This document shows, piece by piece, positions 1 through 8,906 of a DNA stretch of 45,493 nt; positions within the stretch are counted from its first letter, which is position 1; each line of letters opens with the position of its first letter. Under the pieces are notes generated by a model that saw only the letters and a program-made list of their open reading frames with translations, did no database searches and was not told the origin of the DNA. This stretch comes from JAJAZB01 sp964244295. GTDB taxonomy: Bacteria; Bacteroidota; Bacteroidia; Cytophagales; Spirosomataceae. The translations under genes and the position numbers were made by a program. Location of the stretch: positions 1 to 45,493 of the forward strand of contig CAXTIG010000050.1 in the NCBI GenBank assembly GCA_964244295.1, given 5' to 3'.

Positions 1-94
1 GTAGCGATAGAAAGCCGCTAAAATACACGAAAATATCTGCTCACCCCCTTAAGAATCTGAATTACAAATAGTTAATGAAGTAGTTTAGGATATC

Positions 95-213
95 AAGGGG
101 ACTTGTCATCCCGACGCAGGAGGGATCTCGTCAGCCTGCCAGACCCTTTGCCGGTAGTCAAGTGTTCGGTACCCCAACGAGATCCCTCCTGCGTCGGGAT
201 GACAAGTCCCCTT
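95..213. repeat. Long inverted repeat, GTCATCCCGACG family, copy 1
   Basis: Perfect 37-nt arms (95-131 and 177-213) enclose a 45-nt loop. Each arm carries GTCATCCCGACGcAGGAGGG followed by ATCTCGT. The loop, read on the minus strand, matches the loop of the copy at 15314-15438, including CCGAACACTTG. The flanks also keep a GTTTaGGaTTTga-like motif. It lies just beyond the stop of the HlyD-type gene and could act as its terminator. Nothing else was seen in bases 1-94. Confidence 0.9.
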
Positions 214-257
214 CTTCAAAATCCCAAACAGCCTCAATTATTGAACATTATTTTCCT

Positions 258-1667
258 CTACCCCACAATCATCACCCCACCCCCGCCGTTGCCTTGCTGC
301 TGGGGCCGGGGGGCGTTTTTGAGGCTGTCGGCCATCGCACGGAGGCGGCGTTCTTCGGGCGAAACGGTGGGGAGGGGCGCTTTGGCCCGCGAGCGTTCGG
401 GGATAAAACGCGCCCCGCTGGTGTCGGCGGGGACGGTCAGGTACACTTCGGCGTCGGGGGTGAGGCCCGCGTACACCAGGGCGTCGGTTTCGTTGACGGC
501 CCCGACGCGGATTTGCTGGCGCACCAGCCGCCCGTCCTGGCGGGTGAAGACGTAACTGCCTGCCTTTTCGTTGTTGATGGCTTCGAGCGGAATGCTCAAC
601 ACGTTGGGGTAGGTGCCCGCCCGCACCCGGCAACTGGTGGTCATCGAGGGGCGCAGGTCGGGGTCTTTGGTGAGCACGTCCACCACCACCTCAAACACCT
701 TCGATTCCTGATTGGGTCGCTGCTCGCCCACGTTGGCCACCTGAATAATCACCCCCCGGAGTTTTTTGGCCGGGTCGGAATCCAGCCCGATTTCGACCGC
801 CTGCCCGAGTTTAATTTTCTGAATGTCCACCTCGTTGACGTACGACACCACCTCCATCGCGCTCAAATCGGGCAAGGTTGCCACGGTGGGGTCCCAGGGT
901 TGCACTTCGCTGCCCACGCCTTTTTTGCGCCCGTTCCATTCTTTTTCGTAAATCAGCATCCCGTCCTCGGGTGCCGTGATGTTGAACTTGGCCACCAGGC
1001 TGTTCAACTCGTTGAGCTTGTTCTGGGCTTTTTGCAAATCGGAGTTGATGATTTGCACCTTCGTCTCGGCCTGGGCCACCTTCGTTTTGTAGTTCTGGGT
1101 TTTCTGCTCGTAGGTTTTCTGGGCTTTTTCGAGTTCAATCGCCACCCGGCGCTGCTCGGCGGTGGCTTCGTACACGGACTGGTCGCGGGTGAGGCGGGCC
1201 TGCTCCACGGCAAATTTCAGGTTGTACAACTCGTCGCGGGCGTCGCGGAGGGTGAGGGTAGTGTCGAGTTTGGCCTGGGTCATCTCGGCGGTTTTTTTCT
1301 GCACCTCGATGTTGGCCTCGCTCATTTTACTCATCACCGGGGCAGGATCGAGCCGGGCCACGAAGGCCCCTTTTTTTACGGAAGTGCCTTCGGGAATGAG
1401 TTCCGAAATCTTCACCCCGTTGTACACCTGCACGGCCATCATTTCCGGGCCGGGGCCGTTGATTTTCACTTGTTTTTTGGCACGAAGTTCGCCCGTGGTG
1501 GTGATGGTGATTTCAAACGCGCCCTTCCGCACGCGGGTGGTCAGGGCGGTACCCGCCGGGGCGGAGCGGCCCGTAAAATACCAGGCTCCGAGCAGAAGCA
1601 GCAACACAACGGGGACGGCGTAAAGCAGCCAGCGGCGGGAGAAATTCCGGGTCGGAGCGGGAGGCAT
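258..1667 (-). CDS. HlyD-family periplasmic adaptor (membrane fusion protein)
   Basis: The 469-residue protein has a short N-terminal segment, one transmembrane helix (about residues 14-32) and a periplasmic part typical of membrane fusion proteins. A beta/lipoyl half around residues 60-110 is followed by a long charged coiled coil (about 110-240, rich in K, E, Q and A). The second lipoyl/barrel half contains the lines NITAPEDGMLIYEKEWNG and VVSYVNEVDIQKIKLGQAVE. Such proteins bridge an inner-membrane ABC or RND pump to an outer-membrane channel. The C-terminus is proline, glutamine and glycine rich. No pump gene lies on the left within this window, so the partner is either outside it or unlinked. 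The ATG at 1667 gives the complete signal anchor. The family call is secure; the substrate is unknown. Confidence 0.9.
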   Translation of the reverse strand: MPPAPTRNFSRRWLLYAVPVVLLLLLGAWYFTGRSAPAGTALTTRVRKGAFEITITTTGELRAKKQVKINGPGPEMMAVQVYNGVKISELIPEGTSVKKGAFVARLDPAPVMSKMSEANIEVQKKTAEMTQAKLDTTLTLRDARDELYNLKFAVEQARLTRDQSVYEATAEQRRVAIELEKAQKTYEQKTQNYKTKVAQAETKVQIINSDLQKAQNKLNELNSLVAKFNITAPEDGMLIYEKEWNGRKKGVGSEVQPWDPTVATLPDLSAMEVVSYVNEVDIQKIKLGQAVEIGLDSDPAKKLRGVIIQVANVGEQRPNQESKVFEVVVDVLTKDPDLRPSMTTSCRVRAGTYPNVLSIPLEAINNEKAGSYVFTRQDGRLVRQQIRVGAVNETDALVYAGLTPDAEVYLTVPADTSGARFIPERSRAKAPLPTVSPEERRLRAMADSLKNAPRPQQQGNGGGGVMIVG

Positions 1668-1756
1668 GAGGAGGTTCGGAGGGTTAGGCCGCGAAGTTGC
1701 AAAGAAGCAGAGGGAATTCCGGCGGGGGTAGCCCCCGGCCTGTTAATAAATCTTAA

Positions 1757-1996
1757 AACTTTAGTTGTAACTGCTGTTTTGCCAATGAACGCCTTCCCAA
1801 GCCCATCATTGCGAGCCACAATGGAATTGTGGAGGTTACCGTGGTTAGCCCCGACGACGCGCGTAGCCTACCCCACCACTTGAAGACCTCGCTTTCCGGC
1901 AAAGACCAATTCGTGGTTAGCCCCGGAGCCACTTACCAAACGCTGCTGATGCCCCCCCAAATGCAGCAAGTCCTATCCCGACTGTTGGCGCGCTGA
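1757..1996 (+). pseudogene. Possible C-terminal remnant of an unknown gene
   Basis: Between two minus-strand genes, a plus-strand frame open from about 1757 to a TGA at 1994-1996 reads like ordinary protein. It contains VEVTVVSPDDARSLPHH, then KDQFVVSPGATYQTLLMPPQ, and ends with a leucine/glutamine-rich helix. No ATG precedes it in frame and a stop lies at 1754-1756, so it cannot be a complete gene of normal type. A repeat-like CATTGCGAG string lies at its 5' side (1807-1815), which suggests that repeat insertion or deletion removed the front of the gene. The family is not recognised. The rest of the 460-base gap shows nothing else convincing. Confidence 0.35.
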
Positions 1997-2128
1997 CTGG
2001 TTCTGTAACAGCCTTTTTAAACTGGATCGAGCGCTGCAAACGGGAGGAACGAGTGGAGCCGACGAACCAGGAAAAGCCGGGAAACTTGGCTCGCAACAAC
2101 TTTAAAGCCGACTCGGCTCACCCGGCTG

Positions 2129-3400
2129 TCAGTACTCAAAATTCGCCAGTTCATCCTTTTCCCGCTTCCCGAAGGCCCGTTCCATTTTTTTCCGGTCGAA
2201 GTCGCCTTCGTGGTTGGAGAGGAAAATCGTGGCGACGCCGTTGCCGATGAAGTTGGTGATCGAGCGGGCTTCGCTCATGAACCGGTCCACGCCCAGGAGC
2301 AGCGCCAGTCCTTCGATCGGAATCACCTGAACGGCGGATAGGGTGCTCGCCAACACGATAAACCCGCTGCCCGTCACGCCCGCCGCGCCTTTGGAAGTGA
2401 GCATCAGGATGCCCGTCACGGTCAGGATTTGGCCCCAGGTCAGTTCGACGTTGAAGACCTGCGCCAGAAAAATCGTCGCCATCGAGAGGTAAATCGTGGT
2501 GCCGTCGAGGTTGAAGCTGTACCCGGCGGGCACCACCAGCCCCACCACCGGGCGGCTGCACCCCATCCGTTCGAGCTTGCCGACCAGCCCCGGCAGGCCC
2601 GACTCCGACGAACTCGTGCCGAGCACGATCAGCAATTCTTCTTTGATAAAGCCCAGGAATTTCCAGAGGCTCACCCGGTAGTAGGCCAGCAACGCGTTGA
2701 GCACGCCGAAAATGAAGAGCGCCATCGTGCAGTACACGGTTAGCATGAGTTTGCCCAGCGGCAGCAGCGTCGCCAGCCCAAACTTACCCACCGTGAAGGC
2801 CATCCCCGCAAAGGCTCCCAGCGGGGCGAGCACCATCACGATTTTCAGGATGCCGAAAAACACCTTCGAGAGTTTCTCGAAGGTAGCCGTGAGCGCCACG
2901 CCCGCGCTACCCGCCCGCGTGAGCGCCATGCCAAACAGAATGCTGAACACGAGCACCTGCAAAATATCCCCTTCGGCGAAAGCCTTGACAAAGTTGGAAG
3001 GGACGACGTGCAGGAAAAACTGGAGCCAGTCGAACTCCCCCGCCGCCCGCTGGTAGGCGCTGATGTCGCCGCCTTGCAGGGCCGAGGTGTCCAGTCCCGC
3101 CCCTGGTCGGATGAGTTGGGCCACGCCGATGCCGATGAGCAGCGCCAGCGTGGTGACGACCTCGAAGTAAATCAGCGCCTTCCCCCCCACCCGCCCGACC
3201 CGTTTCAAATCGCCCATGTTGCTGATGCCCAGCACGATGGTCAGGAAAATAATCGGCGCGATCACCATTTTGATCAGGTTGATGAACGCATCGCCGAAGG
3301 GCTTCAACTGGCTGGCGGTTTCCGGAAAAAAATGCCCGACCAACACGCCCAACGCAATGGCCGTGAGCACCTGAACGGTGAGGTTGCGGAAGATTTTCAT
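2129..3400 (-). CDS. dctA: C4-dicarboxylate/proton (DAACS-family) symporter, DctA-like
   Basis: The 423-residue membrane protein has the hallmarks of the dicarboxylate/amino acid:cation symporter family. The N-terminal helix is LTVQVLTAIALGVLVGHFFP, followed by INLIKMVIAPIIFLTIVLGI. The re-entrant hairpin carries the serine-rich GTSSSESGLPG, and the substrate/cation site reads GYSFNLDGTTIYLSMATIF. NLDGT rather than NMDGT fits the DctA branch, which imports succinate, malate and fumarate with protons. Length matches the family (about 420-430). It follows the methyltransferase gene on the same strand, but a strong hairpin with a T tract lies between them, so it probably has its own promoter. 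The exact substrate cannot be decided from sequence. Confidence 0.9.
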   Translation of the reverse strand: MKIFRNLTVQVLTAIALGVLVGHFFPETASQLKPFGDAFINLIKMVIAPIIFLTIVLGISNMGDLKRVGRVGGKALIYFEVVTTLALLIGIGVAQLIRPGAGLDTSALQGGDISAYQRAAGEFDWLQFFLHVVPSNFVKAFAEGDILQVLVFSILFGMALTRAGSAGVALTATFEKLSKVFFGILKIVMVLAPLGAFAGMAFTVGKFGLATLLPLGKLMLTVYCTMALFIFGVLNALLAYYRVSLWKFLGFIKEELLIVLGTSSSESGLPGLVGKLERMGCSRPVVGLVVPAGYSFNLDGTTIYLSMATIFLAQVFNVELTWGQILTVTGILMLTSKGAAGVTGSGFIVLASTLSAVQVIPIEGLALLLGVDRFMSEARSITNFIGNGVATIFLSNHEGDFDRKKMERAFGKREKDELANFEY

Positions 3401-3445
3401 GGCGAAGCTGGGTTTGAGGGGGGAAGATGGGAAAATTTTTCGGAC

Positions 3446-3480
3446 GCAAAAAAACCGGACGCGGGTGAGGCATCCGGTTT
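3446..3480 (-). terminator. Intrinsic terminator after methyltransferase gene
   Basis: Read on the minus strand, 8-bp arms AAACCGGA/TCCGGTTT (3473-3480 and 3452-3459) are followed by an uninterrupted T tract (the A run at 3448-3454). It lies just past the stop at 3504 and before the dctA start at 3400. Confidence 0.7.
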
Positions 3481-3503
3481 AGTTACCGGGTCGAGGGGCT
3501 GGG

Positions 3504-4322
3504 TCAGGCTTTCCGCCCAAACACCACGTCCTGAAATTCGTAGAACTTCTCCCGTCCGCACCAGTTGCCGTACAGGGTTTTTTCGAGAACCAGGCCATTT
3601 TTTTGGTAAAGCCCCTCGATGTAGTCGAGCGGATACCCCGTGGTGTCTTCGGGGTCGTTGGTGTACTTGGTCCAGTAGGTCTGACTGGTTGGTTTAAGCA
3701 CCAATCCCTGGCTGGTCCGGCCTGATTTCATTCCCTCGATGGCGTCGGGCACCATCAAAAAATAGGTAATACAACTCACACCGCCCGGCTTGAGCACGCG
3801 GGCCACTTCGGCGAGGTAATTTTCCACGTCGGCGGGCAACATGTGGGTGAACACCGAATTGAGAAAGACGAGGTCGAAGGAATTGTCGGGGTGGGGAAAA
3901 CGGTACTCGCTGGCTTTAAACCGCCCGCCGGGGTTGTAGTGCAGGTTGTACACGTCGGAATGCGTGAAGTGAAAATGCGGCAAGCGTCGGTATTTTTGGC
4001 GGCACCAGTCCACGCCCGCCTTCACGATGTCGAAGCCTTCGTACGCGCCGCCCGCCGCCGGGTTCAGGAAGGTACTCAGCGGCAGAGCCACCCGGCCCAT
4101 GCCGCAGCCCACGTCGAGCACGCAGTGCCGGGGCTGGAGGCCGCCCTCCACGATCAGGCGCTGCAACACCTGCTTGCCCACGTCCACGAAATCGCCGTTG
4201 CCGGTGAAAATGGCCCATTCCGGTGGGACGGGACCGTTGAATGGACTGTGAAGAATAAACTGGTAAAAGGTTTTCTTTAGAAACGGTTTGAGCGCGTGGG
4301 GAATCAAAAGCCGAAGGTTCAT
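3504..4322 (-). CDS. Class I SAM-dependent methyltransferase
   Basis: The 272-residue soluble protein has SAM-binding motif I CVLDVGCGMGRVALPL, followed by acidic loop FDIVKAGVDW and the post-motif FDLVFLNSVFTHMLPADVENYLAEVARVLKPGG, typical of the Methyltransf_11/25 fold. The frame is open further upstream, but that extension runs through a hairpin; the ATG at 4322 starts MNLRLLIPHALKPFLKK and is preferred. The enzyme would transfer a methyl group from SAM to a small molecule or glycan; the acceptor is unknown. It lies directly downstream of a PhyH-type oxygenase on the same strand. Such pairs occur in polysaccharide or secondary-metabolite tailoring, but the strong hairpin between the two makes simple cotranscription uncertain. 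Confidence 0.85.
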   Translation of the reverse strand: MNLRLLIPHALKPFLKKTFYQFILHSPFNGPVPPEWAIFTGNGDFVDVGKQVLQRLIVEGGLQPRHCVLDVGCGMGRVALPLSTFLNPAAGGAYEGFDIVKAGVDWCRQKYRRLPHFHFTHSDVYNLHYNPGGRFKASEYRFPHPDNSFDLVFLNSVFTHMLPADVENYLAEVARVLKPGGVSCITYFLMVPDAIEGMKSGRTSQGLVLKPTSQTYWTKYTNDPEDTTGYPLDYIEGLYQKNGLVLEKTLYGNWCGREKFYEFQDVVFGRKA

Positions 4323-4354
4323 GAAAGCAAAAATAAGTTGAAAATCGAATCGAT

Positions 4355-4417
4355 GGCCGGAGAAAACAGGAGGGGGGCTGACCGTAAGGGTCAGCCCCCC
4401 TCCTGTTTTCTCCGGCC
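4355..4417 (-). terminator. Perfect 29-bp hairpin between PhyH-like and methyltransferase genes
   Basis: Arms 4355-4383 and 4389-4417 are perfect complements over 29 bp with a 5-nt loop (GTAAG). The hairpin lies 14 bases past the PhyH-like stop and 32 bases before the methyltransferase ATG. It lacks a clear T tract, and a stem this long may be a repeat element that also works as a terminator. Confidence 0.75.
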
Positions 4418-4431
4418 CGGTCACGTAAAAA

Positions 4432-5448
4432 TTACGGCCTCCCCAGCAATTTCTTCATCGTCTTCACCAAGCCCCTCGGCAGCATCCCGGCCACTTTCAC
4501 GATGGCCTTGCTCACTTTGGGCGGGATGACCACGTCGTAGCCTTCGTGCTCCTGTGCCAGGGCCTCGCCCATGTACTTGTTGGTCACTTTCTCGCCCGTG
4601 CGGATGTCGGTGATTTGGCGGATGAAGGTGCGGTTGAGGGTCATGTCCGAGAGCAGCGGCGTGTAGTACACGCAATCCTCGAAGTAGTAGTGCGTCACCT
4701 GGCTCCAGCGCGTGGCCCCGGCCTGGGTGATTTTCTCGCCGCCGTGGAGCAGGTTGGCCGCCCAGATGAGCGCCTGGCCTTTTTTCAGGTTGAGAATGGC
4801 CTTTTTCAGGTTCATTTCCTGGATGGACACCTCGATGAAATTCTCGTACTGCCGGGAGTTGTGGCCGTAGGCTTCTTTTTCCGAAAGACCCGTCGAACCC
4901 CGCAGGTTCATGTCCACCATGTCGAAAAAGGGCAACTTGTGGCTTTTCGGGTAGTAGTGGAGCGGCCCGTTTCCGGCGTGAATGTCTTCAAACGCCACCC
5001 AGACTCCGCACATGAAGCGCTGGGGGACGCTGCTGAAGTGAATCATGTCGGAGTGGGTTTTTTGCTGGGTACCCACGTTGAAATTGAGCGTTTGAAACGG
5101 AATCGGCCCCCGGCGGTAGAGCGTCTGGAGCACCTCCAGCACGTGGGGCGCGGTGGCGATTTCCTTCACGTGCGGCTCAAATCGCCAGGCGTCCTGGATG
5201 CGGGTTTCGGTCTGGGCGGCAAACTTAGGCTCCAGGGCCGCCCGCGCCGCGTCGATGGTGGCGAGGGGTACGCCGGGGTCGAACACCACGTAGCCGTTTT
5301 CGGCGTAGTCGCGCACCAGTTGCTCCATGTCGGGGCTAAGGGCGGCTTTCTGGAGTTCGCTTTCAAAAAAAGGCGACTCCGTCCAGGGGATGTTCTTTTT
5401 GAGTTCGTCGAGGGTTTTTGTCGGGCGGTCGAGGGTGGACGTTTCCAT
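4432..5448 (-). CDS. Phytanoyl-CoA dioxygenase (PhyH)-family Fe(II)/2-oxoglutarate oxygenase
   Basis: The 338-residue protein keeps the expected metal triad and co-substrate arginine. H132 and D134 lie in THSDMIHF, the distal histidine H235 in AANLLHGG, and R247 in GATRWSQVTHYYF. PhyH-family enzymes hydroxylate or otherwise oxidise small molecules with iron, oxygen and 2-oxoglutarate. The line DIHAGNGPLHYYPKSHK is the typical strand around the family's proline-rich loop. No signal peptide is visible, so it is cytoplasmic. The ATG at 5448 is followed by a plausible polar N-terminus. Upstream lies a large palindromic repeat shared with the divergent prolyl oligopeptidase. The substrate is unknown. 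Confidence 0.85.
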   Translation of the reverse strand: METSTLDRPTKTLDELKKNIPWTESPFFESELQKAALSPDMEQLVRDYAENGYVVFDPGVPLATIDAARAALEPKFAAQTETRIQDAWRFEPHVKEIATAPHVLEVLQTLYRRGPIPFQTLNFNVGTQQKTHSDMIHFSSVPQRFMCGVWVAFEDIHAGNGPLHYYPKSHKLPFFDMVDMNLRGSTGLSEKEAYGHNSRQYENFIEVSIQEMNLKKAILNLKKGQALIWAANLLHGGEKITQAGATRWSQVTHYYFEDCVYYTPLLSDMTLNRTFIRQITDIRTGEKVTNKYMGEALAQEHEGYDVVIPPKVSKAIVKVAGMLPRGLVKTMKKLLGRP

Positions 5449-5543
5449 GCCAAAAAGAAGAGTGATGAAGGTTCAAAGTAGCCCATTTTTGAGGAGTTAC
5501 GCAACCCGTTGGGGAAATTGGGGGATTTAAAACGGCCCCCGCT

Positions 5544-5772
5544 CCCGTCATTGCGAGCGGAGGCCACCGCAACGAGCGAAGCGAGGGGCGGGGGCCGGAG
5601 CGAAGCAATCCCCTCCCGGAGACCAAACGGGAGGCGCTCCTCCGGTCCGTCGCACGGTGGCTCAGGGAGAATACTTGGATTTAGCTCTGTCGGTCTCCGG
5701 TAGGGGATTGCTTCGCTTCGGGTGAAACGTTTCGCTCTGCTCACCGTTTCACCCTCCGCTCGCAATGACGGG
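5544..5772. repeat. Large nested palindrome, GTCATTGCGAG family, copy 1
   Basis: Outer arms of 20 nt (5544-5563 and 5753-5772) are perfect complements containing GTCATTGCGAGCGGAGG. Inner arms of 24 nt (5601-5624 and 5692-5715) pair with one mismatch and contain GCAATCCCCTCCCGGAGACC. A side hairpin (GGTGAAAC / GTTTCACC) lies between the right inner and outer arms. The centre has GAATACTTGG, like the loops of the GTCATCCCGACG family. It fills most of the divergent gap between the PhyH-like and prolyl oligopeptidase genes. Confidence 0.85.
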
Positions 5773-5836
5773 GGGCGGGAAGATTTTTTTACCTGCTATT
5801 TCCTTGCGTAGCTTCACACCCTCAATCCTCTACCCC

Positions 5837-7975
5837 ATGAACAAACGACTTCCCTTCCTCGCCCTGCTCGGCCTCGCCGCCTGCCAATCGCCCGACTCCC
5901 CCGTGAACCAAACCACCCAGGCCGACTACCCGACGCCACCCGTCGCGCCCAAAACGCCGCAAACTTTCACCGAACACGGCTACCAGCGCGTGGACGATTA
6001 TTTTTACCTGAAAGACAAAACCAAGCCCGAAGTCATCGGCTACCTCAAGGCCGAAAACGCCTACGCCGATACGGTGCTGGCCCACACGAAGGCGCTCCAG
6101 GCCACGCTGTACAAAGAAATGCGGGGGCGCATCAAGGAAGACGACCAGTCGGTGCCTTACCTCGAAAACGGCTACTACTACTATTCCCGGCAGGAAAAGG
6201 GCAAGAACTACAACGTGAATTGCCGCAAAAAAGAAAGCCTGAGCGCCCCCGAAGAAATTTTACTGGATGAAAACGCCGAGGCGGCGGGCAAGGGCGCGTT
6301 CGTTTTGGCCGGGTTCGACGTGAGCGACGACAATTCGACGATGGCCTTCGCCAGCAACTTCACCGGCTCCTACGCCGAGTACACGATTCGGTTCAAAGAC
6401 CTGCGTACCGGCCAGTTTTTGCCCGATAAAATCGAGAAAGCCAGCGGGAGTTTCACCTGGGCCGCCGATAATAAAACCGTCTTTTACACCACCGCCAACG
6501 CCGCCCTGCGCTCCAACAAGGTATTCCGGCACGCACTGGGCAGCACCGGCCCCGACCCGCTGTTGTACGAAGAAAAAGACGAGTTGTTCAACGCCTACGT
6601 GGGCCGCACCCGCAGCAAACGCCTGCTGCTGCTCAGTTCCTCAAGTTTCACCTCGTCGGAAACGCGGGTCTTGCCCGCCGACCAGCCCGGCGGCACGTTC
6701 CAGGTGTTTTTGCCCCGAAAAAAAGACGTGCAGTACGACCTCGACGACCACGGCGACCGCTACTACCTGACCTACAAAGACCCGCAGGCCAAAAACCGCA
6801 AGGTGTTCAGCCTGCCCCTCGATGGCTACGCCAACCGCGCCACCTGGCAGGAGGTCATCGCCCACAACCCGGACGTGAAAATCGAAGACGTTTCGGTGTT
6901 CGAGAAATTCCTGGTCGTGCTGGCCCGCACCAACGGTTTGCTCGAAATCCGGATTCGCGATTTGGCGAGCGGGAAAACCCAGGCCGTCAATTTCCCCGAA
7001 CCCGTGTACGCGGTGTATCCCGGCAACAACCCCGAATTCAAGACCGGCAAGGTGCGCTACGGCTACACCTCGCTCAACCGCCCCTTCACCACCTTCGATT
7101 TCGACGTGGCGAAGGGCACGAGTGAAAAATTGAAGGAGCAGGAAATTCCGAGCGGTTTCGACCCCGAAAAATACGAGGTGAAACGCCTCCTGGCCCCAAC
7201 CAAAGACGGCGTGAAGGTGCCCATCGCGCTGGTGTACAAGCGGGGCCTCGACCTCGACGGCTCCAACCCGACGCTGCTGACGGGCTACGGTTCGTACGGC
7301 ATTTCGTCGGATGCGACGTTCAACCGCAACGCGTTCAGCCTCATCGACCGGGGTTTCGTGTTTGCCATCGCCCAGATTCGCGGCGGCAGCGATTTGGGCG
7401 AAACCTGGTACGAAGACGGGAAGCTCCAGAAAAAGATGAATTCCTTCACCGACTTCATCGCCAGCGCCGACTATTTGATTTCGGAAAAATACACCTCGCC
7501 GAAGAAACTGGGCATCCTCGGCGGCAGCGCCGGGGGCCTGCTGATGGGCGCGGTGGTGAATTTACGGCCCGATTTATTCCACGTGGTCATTGCCCAGGTG
7601 CCCTTCGTGGATGTCATCAACACCATGCTCGACCCCAACCTGCCCCTCACCACCCAGGAGTACGAGCAGTGGGGCAACCCCACCGTAAAGGCCGACTACG
7701 ACTACATCCGCACGTACTCGCCCTACGACAACCTCAAGGCCCAGGCCTACCCCAACATCCTGGCGACGGGCGGGCTGAACGATTCGCAGGTGGGCTACCA
7801 CGAACCCGCCAAGTGGGTGGCGAAACTCCGCACGCTGAAAACCGACAAAAACCTGTTGCTGCTGAAAATCAACATGGAATCGGGCCACGGCGGGGCCACG
7901 GGCCGCTTCAGCTACCTCGAAGAAGCCGCCTTCCGCTACGCGTTTTTGCTGGATCGGATGGGAATAGCAGAGTAG
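5837..7975 (+). CDS. Prolyl oligopeptidase family serine peptidase (S9A), lipoprotein
   Basis: The 712-residue protein starts at the ATG at 5837 with a lipoprotein signal peptide, MNKRLPFLALLGLAAC, so it should be exported and lipid-anchored. A beta-propeller half precedes the alpha/beta hydrolase domain. The catalytic triad is visible: Ser564 in GGSAGGLLMG, Asp649 in GGLNDSQVGYHEP and His684 in ESGHGG. S9A enzymes cleave short peptides after proline. Length fits the family (about 700). The frame is open 72 bases further upstream into a repeat, but that extension would hide the signal peptide. A 30-bp palindrome after the stop probably ends transcription of this gene and of the converging one. 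Confidence 0.92.
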   Translation: MNKRLPFLALLGLAACQSPDSPVNQTTQADYPTPPVAPKTPQTFTEHGYQRVDDYFYLKDKTKPEVIGYLKAENAYADTVLAHTKALQATLYKEMRGRIKEDDQSVPYLENGYYYYSRQEKGKNYNVNCRKKESLSAPEEILLDENAEAAGKGAFVLAGFDVSDDNSTMAFASNFTGSYAEYTIRFKDLRTGQFLPDKIEKASGSFTWAADNKTVFYTTANAALRSNKVFRHALGSTGPDPLLYEEKDELFNAYVGRTRSKRLLLLSSSSFTSSETRVLPADQPGGTFQVFLPRKKDVQYDLDDHGDRYYLTYKDPQAKNRKVFSLPLDGYANRATWQEVIAHNPDVKIEDVSVFEKFLVVLARTNGLLEIRIRDLASGKTQAVNFPEPVYAVYPGNNPEFKTGKVRYGYTSLNRPFTTFDFDVAKGTSEKLKEQEIPSGFDPEKYEVKRLLAPTKDGVKVPIALVYKRGLDLDGSNPTLLTGYGSYGISSDATFNRNAFSLIDRGFVFAIAQIRGGSDLGETWYEDGKLQKKMNSFTDFIASADYLISEKYTSPKKLGILGGSAGGLLMGAVVNLRPDLFHVVIAQVPFVDVINTMLDPNLPLTTQEYEQWGNPTVKADYDYIRTYSPYDNLKAQAYPNILATGGLNDSQVGYHEPAKWVAKLRTLKTDKNLLLLKINMESGHGGATGRFSYLEEAAFRYAFLLDRMGIAE

Positions 7976-8073
7976 AGAGAAAAGAGGATAGTGGACAGAG
8001 GATAGAAATAGGCAGCCGCGCCAGCGGACCATTTGGCTTTTATCTATCCTCTGTCCACTATCCTCTTTTCTCT
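7976..8073. terminator. Bidirectional 30-bp hairpin between convergent genes
   Basis: Arms 7976-8005 and 8044-8073 are perfect 30-nt complements made of AGAGAAAAGAGGATAG and GTGGACAGAGGATAG blocks. The element starts directly after the prolyl oligopeptidase stop, and its right arm overlaps the stop codon (8072-8074) of the convergent gene. Confidence 0.75.
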
Positions 8074-8599
8074 AAAATTTCATCGTCAGCGTGGTGTCGC
8101 GCTCGTAGGTGTCTACCTGCACATCGAGGCTGCCGGCGGGTTTGGTCAGGCGGTTGCGGACGTTGATCCGGTCCCAGAACAGCGCCTTTTCTTTGGCCAA
8201 ATCGAGCAGTTGCATTTCGCCGTTGGCTCCGCGCAGTTCCACGAAAAGACGGGTGCGCTTGGAGGTGATTTCGGCGTATTTCTTCGAAACCTTCGCGTTC
8301 TGCCAGGCCAGTTCCCGAATCTCGGTGGGGCTTTCGATGATGACCCGCTGCGGCCCGCCCATGTTGGCGAACGTGTCCCAAACGGCGTAAGCCAGGAAAG
8401 CCACTACGGCCAGTGGCACCAGTTTGGCGGTCAGATCATTGCCCCAGTCGCTGCTACTGGGTTTTTCGCGCACTTCTCCGGCTTCGGCGCGGGCGCGGCG
8501 CTTTTCGGAGTTTCCACCGCCGCCGAAGAGCGGAAATTTCATTTTCTGGTGCGGCCGGTGAATGGGCCGGTAGTGTTTGTTGGGTTCGTTGGTTTCCAT
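8072..8599 (-). CDS. Unknown protein with one transmembrane helix
   Basis: I do not recognise this 175-residue protein. It has a basic, glycine-rich N-terminus, one hydrophobic segment LVPLAVVAFLAYAVWDTF (about residues 62-80) and a charged C-terminal domain of about 95 residues with VIIESPTEIRELAWQNAKVS and a mostly beta-like tail (SLDVQVDTYERDTTLTMKF). The ATG at 8599 is only four bases from a long hairpin repeat, so initiation could instead use the Met at 8542 (MKFPLFGGGG). The C-terminal stop overlaps a palindromic terminator. Both ends of the gene therefore touch repeats. Real coding is supported by length and codon pattern; function is unknown. Confidence 0.7.
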   Translation of the reverse strand: METNEPNKHYRPIHRPHQKMKFPLFGGGGNSEKRRARAEAGEVREKPSSSDWGNDLTAKLVPLAVVAFLAYAVWDTFANMGGPQRVIIESPTEIRELAWQNAKVSKKYAEITSKRTRLFVELRGANGEMQLLDLAKEKALFWDRINVRNRLTKPAGSLDVQVDTYERDTTLTMKF

Positions 8600-8602
8600 G
8601 AG

Positions 8603-8680
8603 AAAAAGCCCCCTAACCCCCGAAGGGGGGATTTTTTAGATTGGCATAAAATCCCCCCTTCGGGGGTTAGGGGGCTTTTT
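8603..8680. repeat. C-rich palindrome (CCCCCGAAGGGGG family), copy 1
   Basis: Perfect 33-nt arms (8603-8635 and 8648-8680) carry GCCCCCTAACCCCCGAAGG, with a 12-nt loop. It lies between divergent genes, three bases in front of the ATG at 8599, so a transcript of that gene starting beyond it would begin with a stable hairpin at the initiation site. Confidence 0.85.
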
Positions 8681-8761
8681 TTAGCAACACCATTCGGCCT
8701 CCGGCTTGTTCCGTTGGCAACATTCTCCGGTTGCCTTAACGAACGAGTGCCGGGAATGAAC

Positions 8762-8769
8762 TAAATTTG
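8762..8769 (+). promoter_or_regulatory. Candidate Bacteroidota -7 element upstream of secA
   Basis: TAAATTTG matches the TAnnTTTG consensus. No TTG lies at the usual distance upstream (the nearest, at 8731, is 28 bases away), so only half of the promoter is supported. The secA ATG is about 140 bases downstream, which would leave a long leader. Confidence 0.35.
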
Positions 8770-8906
8770 TAGCCGCCGATTTAACGAATTATCCCCATTT
8801 TGCCGACTTGGAGCGTTATTGAAATTCCGGCAAAATAGATTAAAAACGCGTAAGTCGGGGCGACCGTCGCCACGGCTTACGCCGCTTGATTCAGACCAGA
8901 CACACC

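Noticed and set aside
103..1883. Long plus-strand frames opposite the HlyD-type gene
   Set aside because: They are antisense shadows of a well-supported adaptor gene; the histidine- and valine-rich translation is typical of the complement of high-GC coding DNA.
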